In this document: piece by piece, positions 50,401 to 54,835 of the stretch
Layout of the letters: every line of letters begins with the position of its first letter
Numbering within the stretch: position 1 is the stretch's first letter
Notes under the pieces: model-generated
What the model saw: the letters and a program-made list of their open reading frames with translations, nothing else
Database searches by the model: none
Told to the model about the DNA's origin: nothing
Made by a program: the position numbers and the translations under genes
Origin: Methylobacterium platani
GTDB taxonomy: Bacteria; Pseudomonadota; Alphaproteobacteria; Rhizobiales; Beijerinckiaceae
NCBI RefSeq assembly: GCF_001653715.1
Contig: NZ_LWHQ01000064.1
Coordinates: forward strand, 24,246 to 88,245
Direction: 5' to 3'
Length of the DNA stretch: 64,000 nt

Positions 50401-51353
50401 GCAGCGGCGACGATGTCCTCTCCGGCGGCATCGGTCACGATCGGATCCAGGGCGAGGAGGGCGACGACCTCATCGACGCGGGCAGCGGCAACGATGCCCT
50501 CTACGGCGGCAACGGCAACGACCAGCTCCACGGCGAGGAAGGCGACGACCTCGTCGCAGCCGGCGCCGGCAACGATGTCGTCACCGGCGGTAGCGGCAAC
50601 GACACGATCTACGGCGAGATGGGCAGCGACTGGGTCGAGGGCGGTGCCGGCAACGACTTCATCGCCGGCGGGTCCGGCAGCGACACCCTGAACGGATCGG
50701 ACGGGGACGACCAGATCCACGGCGAGGAAGACGACGACCTCGTGGCAGCCGGCAGCGGCGACGATGTCGTCGCCGGCGGCGCCGGCAACGATCGGCTCCA
50801 CGGCGAGGACGGCAACGACTACATCGCAGCCAGCACCGGCAACGATGCCGTGACCGGCGGCGCCGGCAACGACCGGCTCTACGGCGAGGAGGGCGACGAT
50901 TCCATCGACGGGGGCAGCGGAGACGACGCCGCTTACGGCGGGGCCGGCAACGACACCGTCGACGGCGGTGAGGGGCACGACTTCATCGCGGCCGGTGATG
51001 GCAATGATGTCGCCTATGGCGGATCCGGCAATGACGACCTCTACGGCGAGGACGGCGATGATTTCCTGCTGGGTAATGCCGGGGACGACTGGCTCGCCGG
51101 CGGCCGCGGCCGCGACACCTTCGGGTTCGGTATCGGCGACGGACGCGACACGATCCGGGATTTCATCACCGGTGGATCCGAGGCCGACGTCATCGCTTTC
51201 AACTCGGGCGTCATGACCTCGTTCGCCGCCGTGCAGGCTGCAAGCTCGCAGGAGGGTGGGGATGTTGTGATCGCCGTAACGCAGGATTCGAATATCAGGC
51301 TCCAGGATGTTGCACTCAACAGCCTGTCAGAATCCAACTTCACGTTCAGCTGA
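34755..51353 (+). CDS. Giant RTX toxin/adhesin, 3' part: RTX arrays, cadherin/Ig-like repeats, type I secretion end
   Basis: This frame continues the giant protein from the (GCGG)3 site; the GTG at 34755 is only the first possible start and probably not a real one. In order: RTX and FADG-type repeats (to about 36350), more RTX (to 36990), a second DUF642/CBM-like domain (LVTNGDFNAF, about 36990-37440), RTX again (to 39390), seven cadherin/Ig-like repeats with the VNDAP...LLAND pattern (39395-41580), RTX (41600-43070), about fourteen further cadherin-like domains, some of dystroglycan type with LPSWL (43080-48290), and a dense nonapeptide array (48700-51110). The last 85 residues lack repeats and end NSLSESNFTFS, typical of an uncleaved C-terminal type I secretion signal. 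It is predicted to be a calcium-folded surface or secreted adhesin stalk. Confidence 0.85.
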   Translation: MALRLAGDGATLVVAVRDGDDRITIADRAAIESFAFADGTVWTAADLAARWQTATAGADVIVGTGPDERLAGGAGNDRLFAAGGRDTLLGEAGDDVLTGSAGIDTLDGGTGHDTLAGGLGDDVYLWGRGAGNDVVIETGGIDRVEIGAGVAPGDVRVIARGTASLVLRLRDTGEELTLTDALASAANAIESVAFADGTVWNAAELRTLSLLGGDGDDAVTGSAGADRLEGGAGDDTLAGFEGDDVLLGGEGRDRLQGGGGADRLVGGRGDDTLSGGAGADIYVFGAGDGADTIDDRGDAAADGLQIAGYGLERIRFGARGRDLVIRFSDSADRITVLGGLDDAAGGLETVDILADGVTLSLAEIRARLVDDVALTGRWLAGGAGDDALAGGDGDDVLSGGEGADTLGGGAGDDLFADLSADASVDTLTGGAGRDTYALLPVGGDAAVVADVITDFRAGPGGDVIRLSVGNPNPFEAGVIRLAQSGSDTLVLRRGTAGPDAILVRLLGVEATALTAANFDGVSVAVDNTVSLGDDDGAHVLDGSPLDDRIFGNGGADTIRGFSGNDRLAGGADGDLIEGGLGDDLIAGEDGDDRIVGGGGSDVMAGGTGDDVLVGTGDGSLSTDTDVFSGGRGDDTLAGGLGTDIYRFARGDGRDTLVDRGGTDRIVFSGITAAEVGVVQVGRGIELRVADEGGRIRILDALDGGSAIETVAFADGSAWTWSEVLARALQGTGGDDRLALPVRREDNLVTNGDFNAFAAGEVLDGVGGSLRLRAIPGWTEASGQAFRYRPDASGVGYGLDLEAFFAHLDVSQVVSGRQAGERLVLSFDYGLPAGAGTRGLEVSWNGTGVASLTADGNGMRTATLTVTAGAGDNILRFRGAGDRSAAGPVLDDVRLYAAAGRPGGSLAGGAGNDDLLGGTGDDTLTGGTGNDTLAGGTGDDTYVFARGDGQDLIRDGAGLDTLAFAAGIRPDEVRAVDGATNLVLEIAGTGDRIDLGGPAGPEMGIRRVTFADGTVWTQGALVALSRAGTERDDVLRGGPPDDVLSGGAGDDRLIGLAGADTLDGGPGHDRLEGGSGDDTYLFSADGGHDRILDAGGTDAVVLAPGLAPADIAVTQSRDGADLALVVTATGARLTIENALSGGRIEAVRFADGTVWTVADLLARTPTFGDDALTGDDGADVMIGGLGNDSLSGGRGDDVYRFARGDGSDVVHDRSGSGADRLEISGYAAAEVSFHRLTADGADVAIRFAGTTDQIVIVDALALGGAGIETVALAGGPDFSVADIRRAILASRTTPGNDVVVGTDGPDTLAGGRGDDLLRGAGGDDTYLYRRGDGDDRIEAAGAGIDTVSLADYVPSDVVSALRAGPDSHDLVVTFAGAGDRLVLRDALHRLNGAQGSLTLRFADGTTWDRDAMRARALADSDGSGDDTVTGFDGADTFAARPGDDLLAGLEGGDLYRFGAGAGHDTVAETGTSGTDRIEIRDFASTQARIEQLYRGSDSVVLRFTGAPADSLTVLGALAPDQKGIESYTFADGVVWTKDTLVRLLGNRAPVALDDGFYSVRTGDEIVLKAADLLRNDFDADGDRLRIVAVETAATGLVRIDERGDLRYRALDGFYGAASLAYTVSDGRNGFATASVDLRVRPIATARPDSGFTVAEDSALVIRVERLLANDLDGDRMVVGQVYGAVNGTVALASDGNITFTPSPDFNGTAAFTYAANTPEGGRAEAAVTIQVGAVNDAPVARADRAEAVAEGTRFSLDPRTLLANDADIDGDALTVRSVRSGADVAVSIGEDGLIHVEPRAYYWGEAAFEYVVADAAGATATGQVRFTVTPVNDPPDPGDDRFETTDAGAPIREDNPVVVGADRLLANDVEHDGEAMTVTAVRGVRGGAPRLLENGTVLFTPWTDFNGEAAFDYRVEDGHGGASWARATLVYQAVNDLPVAADDSYEDRAFPILRGREDQAIEIPVVELLKNDIDPEGFTVRFKSAGSAIHGDIRVTDHGTVVFTPDADYWGEATFAYLVSDREGAVDGATVTLWFENVGDAPPVARRDVIYVNEDIPVVIPIAQLLANDDDVDRDPVRFVGWRAPTALDALTYGADAGNRLNGTIEADGAGNLVFTPDRDASRSSGIVYRITDDADGEAESYVDIVVVPSNDDPTVGDDEGFVTPLGVPLVLRTADLLANDFDIEQADRDGDGTIDVDLDDPRRPRPAFDGVVGVFDAEALALGERIPRGEAEAVTWAGETFVVVRFAEGFTGAVAVEYRIADADGATDTGFAMARVDAAYDGALRGTSRADLLVGSAGADIVRALSGSDLVRTGAGDDAIEAGDGDDAVEAGAGDDWIAGGLGADRIDGGDGFDTASFRDSAVGIRADLESRIGQGGTAQGDTYTGLEALVGSGFADQLGGDAGDNRLDGEGGDDLLEGRGGDDRLAGGAGDDRLVGGAGRDTLDGGTGTDTADYAFGAVGIAVSLATGRASGGDAEGDVLVAIENLTGTDAADTLEGDAGGNVLAGGRGDDVLTGGRGDDTLIGGRGADRLDGGDGIDVADYTLSAEGVLVDMENGAAGGGDAEGDAFSGIEIVQGSYHDDTIRGDANDNRLRGGRGADLLDGRGGVDTADYSRADEGVSVDLAAGQGTGGEAAGDRLVSIEGLLGSLHADRLAGSGADERFQGGRGDDTLAGAAGSDTYLFGFDDGQDLVVEEGSADDTDRLVLAAAVAPRDVSVIREGDDLLLEFERQDGFLVDAVRARGHFLGRETGLEEVVFADGTVWARERLDALQRLGRFNAADDVVRFAREDEPLVIDPALLTQNDAAGEAGALTLVGVGRAVNGSVGVRPDGRIAFLGAPDFNGDAFFTYTVRDAFGRESSARVEVDLAAVNDAPTALDDPLVPAVEDRILRIRIASLLANDLDVDGEFEGLHIARVDPLTNGAGIEIDRYKESGFPFAATNATARLDGDYLELRLRPDYFGPAGFVYTLSDADGATATARVEIAVAPVNDAPRDRDRVHEIRLGRDAVLAVADLLADTYDVEGDAITFVGLHGGLDGEPGSNGRAVLDAGALTFTPFALGRAGIAYDVVDARGAAATLTYDLWVRPLNDAPRAANDYGLRTLEDQVLVIDPAVLLANDTDENGDTLVVESVARFAEGGKVRLREDGRIEFRPKPDYNGAARFAYTVSDGRGGTATATASITILPRNEGPILRNDRVAGIEDGPLLVIPAEAFGNDVEPDGDVLFFRRARVLGAVDHRFLSAGFTADAALADGSPLPSWLRFDPATMRFSGTPAGDAPVAVDVWVTDPANGRVFDTRLALTGTMIRQGFDARPVVLEGYEIRRPFAVSYRFGADDLDAATGVTASLADGTALPGWLAFDAATLRFTGTPPQGTTGPIAARLTFTRPGPAGTGPLVFTDRLDLDPASLPAGIGYDSRIALFDPRAGTVSAATAGGRPLPDWLSFDAATRTLGLTGFPPEDGAGSARLQVVFAPGPRALPDGVVATSDRGFTLEFQVDPGQALDAQVAAINRTLAGEAYFAAQGLFALDLEGAGPVTAARESGAPLPSWLSFDPTTLGFSGSPPPAFVGALPVRLDVAAGGGRPALSVIAEAVVDDTVKLAGLSAAVEPAPGALRLAAPQDFNGTIVLSYDAADEKGGVSASPALIFYDVAPARERPDPGADAIAAREGESTRFAVSDLLRNDRDRDRDPVRILALGQPANGTLLLELARAVIAAPDDLAPSPGATFTATRADGSPLPSWLVLDPATGTLSGEVPLAVAQSVDIRFTRTLDGVATSLVARHRLDGNAGARVVYTPAGAFSGEDPFTYVVTDDREGPATGAATVRVAPLFDPPEAVADTVEAREDTPLVIDPRDLTANDRDVDGDPIRFVGVANPRHGRVDFDGSRILFTPDRDFDGDAAFEYLVTDDRHGTGTGRVRVKVAATNRAPVATADGFDAQEDVPFVFTTAELMANDGDPDGDAITFQSLSRRATGGRIAELPDGRWQFVPDENVTGPVAFAYTIGDGRRLGTGTVTFAVAPVNDAPIANPDGAGTANDPAGVFRTTRDRPLTIDLAVLLANDRDVEGDGFAIVEVFDGDQGTVLRDGAGAVFTPAAGYVGDAGFRYRVVDARGASSVGTATLLVAPDVPLPIPVSDTGFEMLEDHVLDIDPGALMANDFVPEGSVLTFVGIEGAERQPDGTWRVAPPADFNGDLVLTYAVRNEQDFAVSTTVTIRVLPVADAPVARPDALALREDEPLTLFASQLLANDGDADGQAIVLGRIAGTHGLRVTDLGFGQLRIDPDADFNGEASFDYAIEDSTGLSATARVAVSVAPVDDAPVIAALPVLKGTEDRRFSATLPADAITDADGDALLVEIRSPGGAALPSWLAFDARTRTLSGDPPADFNGTLVLEIAASDATATTRRDLLVSIAPVNDAPVPVGTIPDAETDEDRAFSIALPVEAFADVDGDRLALTATLDDGSALPSWMSLVDGRLAGTPPRDFTGVLDLAVTASDGAETATGRFRFVVRAVNDAPVVTASPGSATGGTKATAVDAALSLSDADNATLAEVTVSIASGFVTDQDVLDFANTDAAVYGTIAGRYDTATGVLTLASSGASATVAQFEAALRAVTYRNTAAAPTAGTRSLSIMADDGVSRSAAATRLIDVTALVADAVPTAFDDVLSGTSGDDTVSLLAGSDLYDAGMGNDRVNGDDGNDTINGNEGGDWVDGGSGNDFITGGSGNDTLNGSDGDDQIYGEEDDDLVAAGEGNDTLYGGDGNDRLHGDEGDDFIDAGSGDDVLSGGNGNDRLQGEEGDDLIDAGSGNDALYGGNGNDQLHGEEGDDLVAAGAGNDVVTGGSGNDTIYGEMGSDWVEGGAGNDFIAGGSGSDTLNGSDGDDQIHGEEDDDLVAAGSGDDIVAGGAGNDRLHGEDGNDYVAASTGNDTVTGGAGNDRLYGEEGDDSIDGGSGDDAAYGGSGNDTVDGEAGDDVIAGGDGDDALSGGDGNDRLHGEEGDDSIDGGSGDDAAYGGSGNDTIDGGEGHDVIAGGDGDDVLSGGNGNDEIHGEAGDDVIVAGAGNDRLHGEEGDDSIDGSSGDDAAYGGAGNDTVDGGEGHDFIAAGDGDDTLSGGNGNDEIHGEAGDDVIVAGDGNDRLHGEEGDDSIDGGSGDDAAYGGAGNDTIDGGEGHDFIAAGDGDDALFGGAGNDQIHGEAGDDVIDAGSGNDVLYGGDGNDRLHGDEGDDFIDAGSGDDVLSGGIGHDRIQGEEGDDLIDAGSGNDALYGGNGNDQLHGEEGDDLVAAGAGNDVVTGGSGNDTIYGEMGSDWVEGGAGNDFIAGGSGSDTLNGSDGDDQIHGEEDDDLVAAGSGDDVVAGGAGNDRLHGEDGNDYIAASTGNDAVTGGAGNDRLYGEEGDDSIDGGSGDDAAYGGAGNDTVDGGEGHDFIAAGDGNDVAYGGSGNDDLYGEDGDDFLLGNAGDDWLAGGRGRDTFGFGIGDGRDTIRDFITGGSEADVIAFNSGVMTSFAAVQAASSQEGGDVVIAVTQDSNIRLQDVALNSLSESNFTFS
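48700..51110 (+). repeat. C-terminal RTX nonapeptide array with 54-bp higher-order unit and 1350-bp duplication
   Basis: Calcium-binding nonapeptides (GGxGxDxLx type) repeat in pairs as an 18-aa, 54-bp unit. The motif GDDSIDGGSGDDAAYGG recurs at spacings of 162 and 216 bp, multiples of 54. A block of about 600 bp at 48985-49590 is almost identical to 50335-50940, displaced by 1350 bp (25 units). The array should form a parallel beta-roll that folds on export into calcium. Its near-identical DNA makes it prone to length change. Confidence 0.85.
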
Positions 51354-51377
51354 GCGAAAATCTCGCATCCGCCAGCA

Positions 51378-51567
51378 ATACCCTCGCGCCCTGGCATCGA
51401 CACGTCGGTGCTAGGGCGTCCGGCGCATCGGCGCCGGCGCGAGGAGAGAGGCCTTGCGGGCTAAGAACGCCTGATACCCTCGCGCCTTGGCATCGACACG
51501 TCGATGCCAAGGCGTCCGGCGCATCGGCGCCGACGCGGGGACAGGGAAACCTTGCGGGCTTAGCCAG
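51378..51567. repeat. Tandem 96-bp repeat containing strong hairpins, downstream of the giant gene
   Basis: Two adjacent copies start ATACCCTCGCGCC at 51378 and 51474. The second holds a perfect 15-bp inverted repeat at 51483-51514 with a 2-base loop (core TGGCATCGAC and its complement). The first copy has the same hairpin with mismatches (51387-51416). They lie 25-160 bp after the giant stop codon and could end its transcript, though there is no U-tract. They may also be REP-like elements. Confidence 0.65.
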
Positions 51568-51639
51568 CGCCCTCGAACGGATCCATTCGAAGGCGCGGCG
51601 GTATGACAGGCCGGGGCGGTCGGGTCGTCGGGCTGGTAT

Positions 51640-52010
51640 GGCTCGCCCGCCTCTGCCCGACGATCGTCCGGGCTGCGATCGCCCCGCTCCTGCCGCCGCA
51701 CCCGCCTCGCCCCACCCGCCTCGCCCCAAGGGCGGGCGTCCTCGGCTGGACGACCGCGCCGCCCTGACCGGCATCCTGTTCGCGCTGCGCTCGGGCATCT
51801 CCTGGGAGATGCTGCCGGCCGCGATGAAGAGCGGCTGCGGGATGGGCTGCCGGCGCCGGCCGCGCGGCGGGCGAGATCGACTGGAGCCGGGCGAGCGGCG
51901 ACAGCGAGCGCGCGCCCGCGATGCAGGCGACGACGCGACATTGCCGTCCCGTGACCGCGACCTTCGCGGACGAAGACATCGAACGCCGGCGTCGGGTCCT
52001 CGATCATGGG
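51640..52010 (+). mobile_element. Decayed IS5-family transposase remnant
   Basis: Pieces of an IS5-group transposase N-terminus are spread over three frames. IAPLLPPHPPRP is in one frame at about 51677. KGGRPRLDDRAALTGILFALRSGISWEMLP follows in another, and an EIDWSRASGDSERAP piece after a deletion is at about 51870. The first frame break comes from a 14-bp tandem duplication (51700-51713 and 51714-51727). No catalytic DDE region or inverted termini are recognised. The remaining bases of 51568-52069 carry no gene I can support. Confidence 0.6.
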
Positions 52011-52069
52011 GCATCTTCTGTCGAGAGACCGGCAGCGATGTCGCCGGAACATGCCTTGTCCGGCCGCAC

Positions 52070-52747
52070 TCAGCCGTCGGCGGGCGGCTTGACGAACTTG
52101 CACTTGCCGCCCTGGGACCAGGGCCCCTGCAGGCCATGCTCGGCGCAGAACGCATCGACGGCGCGGCCGACGCCGGGAAACTTGCCGCCCTGGCTGTCGT
52201 AGTCGTCGGCGATGAACAGCCCGCCGGGACGCAGGACCGGCCACCACGCCCGCAGGTCGGCCGCCACCGAGGCCTCCTCGTGGCCGGCATCGAGGTGGAT
52301 CACGTCGGCGGCGACGCCGCGCAGGCGCATCAGCTCGGCGGCGTTCACCGAATCGAGCGGCAGCGGCACCACCCGGTCGGCCAGCCCCGAGCGCAGGACG
52401 TTGGCCAGGAAGGTGCGGTAGAGGCTCGGATAGCCGTTCTCGGGGCCCAGCTCCGCGAACAGGTCCGGATCGGCCCAGTGATCGACGGCGCCGAGCCAGG
52501 TATCGACCGCGATCACCGTCCCGGGCACGTCGTGCTCGGCCATCACCTTGGCGAGGTAGAGCGTGCTCGCGCCCTTCCAGGTGCCGATCTCGACGACGAT
52601 GCCGGGCCGCCGCTCGCGCACCGCCTCCTCGAGGTAGGGATGCACGCTGCGCCAGCCCTGGAGGTCGGACGGGCGCAAGGTCTCCGGCGGGTTCGCGAAG
52701 GGATCGCGGCCGTGCCACAGCGCGTCGATGATCGTCCGGCGGGTCAT
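52070..52747 (-). CDS. Class I SAM-dependent methyltransferase (Methyltransf_24 type)
   Basis: A 225-aa protein with motif I VVEIGTWKGASTLYLAKVM, a VIAVDTWLG acidic loop, DVIHLDAGHEEASVAADL, and LRPGGLFIADDYDS. This pattern is typical of methyltransferases in sugar and cell-surface glycan clusters, where they methylate sugars. Its ATG overlaps the stop of the upstream glycosyltransferase by 4 bp, so it is the last gene of the minus-strand glycan operon. Confidence 0.87.
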   Translation of the reverse strand: MTRRTIIDALWHGRDPFANPPETLRPSDLQGWRSVHPYLEEAVRERRPGIVVEIGTWKGASTLYLAKVMAEHDVPGTVIAVDTWLGAVDHWADPDLFAELGPENGYPSLYRTFLANVLRSGLADRVVPLPLDSVNAAELMRLRGVAADVIHLDAGHEEASVAADLRAWWPVLRPGGLFIADDYDSQGGKFPGVGRAVDAFCAEHGLQGPWSQGGKCKFVKPPADG

Positions 52748-53838
52748 GAGGCGGCTCGGGATGCGGGGGAGGGGGACGGCGCGGCGGCGGCGCGGATCGC
52801 GGCGTAGAGGGCCTCGCAGGCGTCGAGCCAGCGGTCGCGGGTGAACAGGCGCAGCACCCGCTCGCGCGGGACGCGGCGCGGGATCGCGAGCGCCTCAGGG
52901 ATCGCGCGGGCGAGCGCCGCGTCGTCGCCGGACGGGACGAGGTGTCCGGCCTCGCCGACGATCTCCGCGGCCGCGCCCCGGGCAAACCCCGCGACGGGGA
53001 GGCCGCAGGCCATCGCCTCGATCGCCGCGAGCCCGAACGGCTCGTCCCAGCACGGCGTGAACAGGAAGACCGAGGCGCGGGCGATCTCGGCGGCGAGGAC
53101 CGGTCCGGGCAGGTGGCCGCCGTAGCGGACCGATCCGCCGAGCTGCGGGAGGATGTCGGCCTCCCAGTGATCCGGCTCCTCGATCGGGCCGAACAGGGTC
53201 AGGGGCAGGCCGGCGCGCCGGGCGGCCGCGATCGCGTGGTGCGCGCCCTTCACGCGGGCGATGCGCCCGCTCCAGACGGCGGAGCCGTCGCCGGCATCAC
53301 GCCAGGGCCAGGCCGCGGGATCGATGCCGTTGTGCAGGACGCCCGCCCTCGGTGGGGCGCCGTCGGGCCACCACGCCCGCAGATGCGCCGCCGAGGTCGC
53401 GGTGATGCGGTGCCCGGGCGCCGGGCTGTCGTGCACGAACCAGCGGAGCGCATCGTAGGGCGGCGCGTGCAGGGAGGTGAGTGTCGGCACGACCTGCGTG
53501 CGCCGCCGCTCCAGGGCCAGGCGGCTGAGGGAGTTGTTGTGCAGGACGTCGAACCCCCCGGCCGCGATCCGGTCGAGGGCGGCGGCGTAGGCGCCATCGA
53601 CCGCGGCCCTGAGGCCGGGATCGCCCCGGTGCTCGAGACCCGGAAAGCGCCGCTCGTGATGGACCGGGACGACCGCGTCGAGGGTGAAGCGCGGGTCGCT
53701 GTCGCCGGAGGCGAACAGCACCACCTCGTGGCCCCGCGCGGTCAGCCCGTCGGCGAGGTGCCAGCAATAGGCCTCCAAGCCGCCCGCGAAGGGCGGCGCG
53801 ATCGGGTGGCGCAGATGGGCGAGGACCGCGATTCTCAC
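52744..53838 (-). CDS. Glycosyltransferase family 4
   Basis: 364 aa from a GTG start at 53838, chosen because it begins the conserved MRIAVLAHLRHPIAPPFAGG-like N-terminus and overlaps the preceding stop codon as GTGA. It is a GT-B fold enzyme: GGLEAYCWHLADGL near the start, HNNSLSRLAL mid-protein, and the C-terminal nucleotide-sugar motif CWDEPFGLAAIEAMACGLPV with the E-X7-E pair. It is a retaining transferase adding a sugar to a surface glycan; donor and acceptor are unknown. Overlapping ends on both sides indicate translational coupling. Confidence 0.88.
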   Translation of the reverse strand: MRIAVLAHLRHPIAPPFAGGLEAYCWHLADGLTARGHEVVLFASGDSDPRFTLDAVVPVHHERRFPGLEHRGDPGLRAAVDGAYAAALDRIAAGGFDVLHNNSLSRLALERRRTQVVPTLTSLHAPPYDALRWFVHDSPAPGHRITATSAAHLRAWWPDGAPPRAGVLHNGIDPAAWPWRDAGDGSAVWSGRIARVKGAHHAIAAARRAGLPLTLFGPIEEPDHWEADILPQLGGSVRYGGHLPGPVLAAEIARASVFLFTPCWDEPFGLAAIEAMACGLPVAGFARGAAAEIVGEAGHLVPSGDDAALARAIPEALAIPRRVPRERVLRLFTRDRWLDACEALYAAIRAAAAPSPSPASRAAS

Positions 53839-54788
53839 GCGGGGACCGGCGCCGGCCCCGGCTCGTGCGCGGCCTCCTGCGCGGCCTGCTGCTCCCGGGC
53901 CTCGATGGCGCGGATGACCGAGGCCGAGTTGGTGTAGGGCTGGTGGCCCTGCTGGCCGGTGAGCGCGAGGTCGTCGGCATCCGGGCGGCGCAGGATGCGG
54001 ATCGGCCGGTCCGGCGTGTCGTCGATCAGCCCCATCGTCCGGAAGGCGTGGAGCCAGTGCCCCATGGTGCGGTAGCCCCACTTGGCCTCGAACAATTCGG
54101 CGTTGCGCACCACGCTGTCGAGGTGGTGGACCGGCGGCATGTGGTGGGGGTGGTACTGGTGATAGGCGAGCCCGCCCTTCATCCAGGCGATCGGCAGGCC
54201 GCGCCGGTCGAGGAGCTTGCCGAAATCGGTGTCCTCGCCGCCATAGCCGGTATAGCGCTCGTCGAAGCCGCCGGTGGCCAGGAAGGTGGCGCGCCGGATC
54301 GCGAAGTTGAGCGACCAGAAGCAGCGGTAGTCGTGGCAGATCTCGAGGCCGGAGGCCGGCGGGCCGCGACGGTCGGAATGCTTCTCGGCGACCCGGGCCA
54401 GACCCTCGTAGGCCCAGTCCCCCGCCGCGGCGTGCTCGGGCAGGTGCAGGACCTCGCCCATCAGCAGGCCGTCGAGGGCGGCGAGACCCTGCGCGTAGTC
54501 GGCGACGAGGTCGGGCGCCGGGATGCAGTCGACGTCGAGGAAGACGACCGCATCCCCGCTCGCGAGCGCGACGCCGCGATTGCGCGCGGCGGCGAGCGGC
54601 AGCGCCTCGCCGGGCACCCGGATTTGGCGGACCGGGAACGAGGCGTGCGGCAGATCGTACAGGTCGTCCTGCATCACCGCGACGATGAATTCGACGGGTG
54701 CCTGCGTCTGGCGCTCCAGGCCGCGCAGCACGTTGGCGAGGTGCGCGGGCCGGCCCTTGGCCAGGGTCACGACGGAAACGGTGGACAT
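53835..54788 (-). CDS. Glycosyltransferase family 2 (chondroitin-polymerase-like C-terminus)
   Basis: 317 aa starting MSTVSVVTLAKGRPAHL at 54788; the longer open frame upstream is low-complexity. It has a GT-A fold with AAARNRGVALASGDAVVFLD and the DVDC metal-binding motif near residue 93, then GGFDERYTGYGGEDTDFGKL and a His-rich YHQYHPHHMPPVHHLD segment. It is a close paralogue of the protein at 56038-56907. It probably acts at the cytoplasmic face on a polysaccharide or lipid-linked acceptor. Confidence 0.88.
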   Translation of the reverse strand: MSTVSVVTLAKGRPAHLANVLRGLERQTQAPVEFIVAVMQDDLYDLPHASFPVRQIRVPGEALPLAAARNRGVALASGDAVVFLDVDCIPAPDLVADYAQGLAALDGLLMGEVLHLPEHAAAGDWAYEGLARVAEKHSDRRGPPASGLEICHDYRCFWSLNFAIRRATFLATGGFDERYTGYGGEDTDFGKLLDRRGLPIAWMKGGLAYHQYHPHHMPPVHHLDSVVRNAELFEAKWGYRTMGHWLHAFRTMGLIDDTPDRPIRILRRPDADDLALTGQQGHQPYTNSASVIRAIEAREQQAAQEAAHEPGPAPVPA

Positions 54789-54835
54789 GCGGGCTCTCGG
54801 CTCCGGCAAGGGGGCAGGCAAGGGGGCAGGGGAGG

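Noticed and set aside
34422..50978. A 16.5-kb open frame on the minus strand opposite the giant RTX gene, and a similar one at 23900-29641
   Set aside because: GC-rich repeats with strict codon bias leave the opposite strand open. The translation is low-complexity (VVAGPAVSGVV-like) with no domain, and the plus strand has clear RTX, lectin and cadherin-like domains.
48700..51110. Regular short repeats that look like a CRISPR array
   Set aside because: The repeats are contiguous 27/54-bp units coding for RTX nonapeptides, with no unique spacers and no cas genes nearby.
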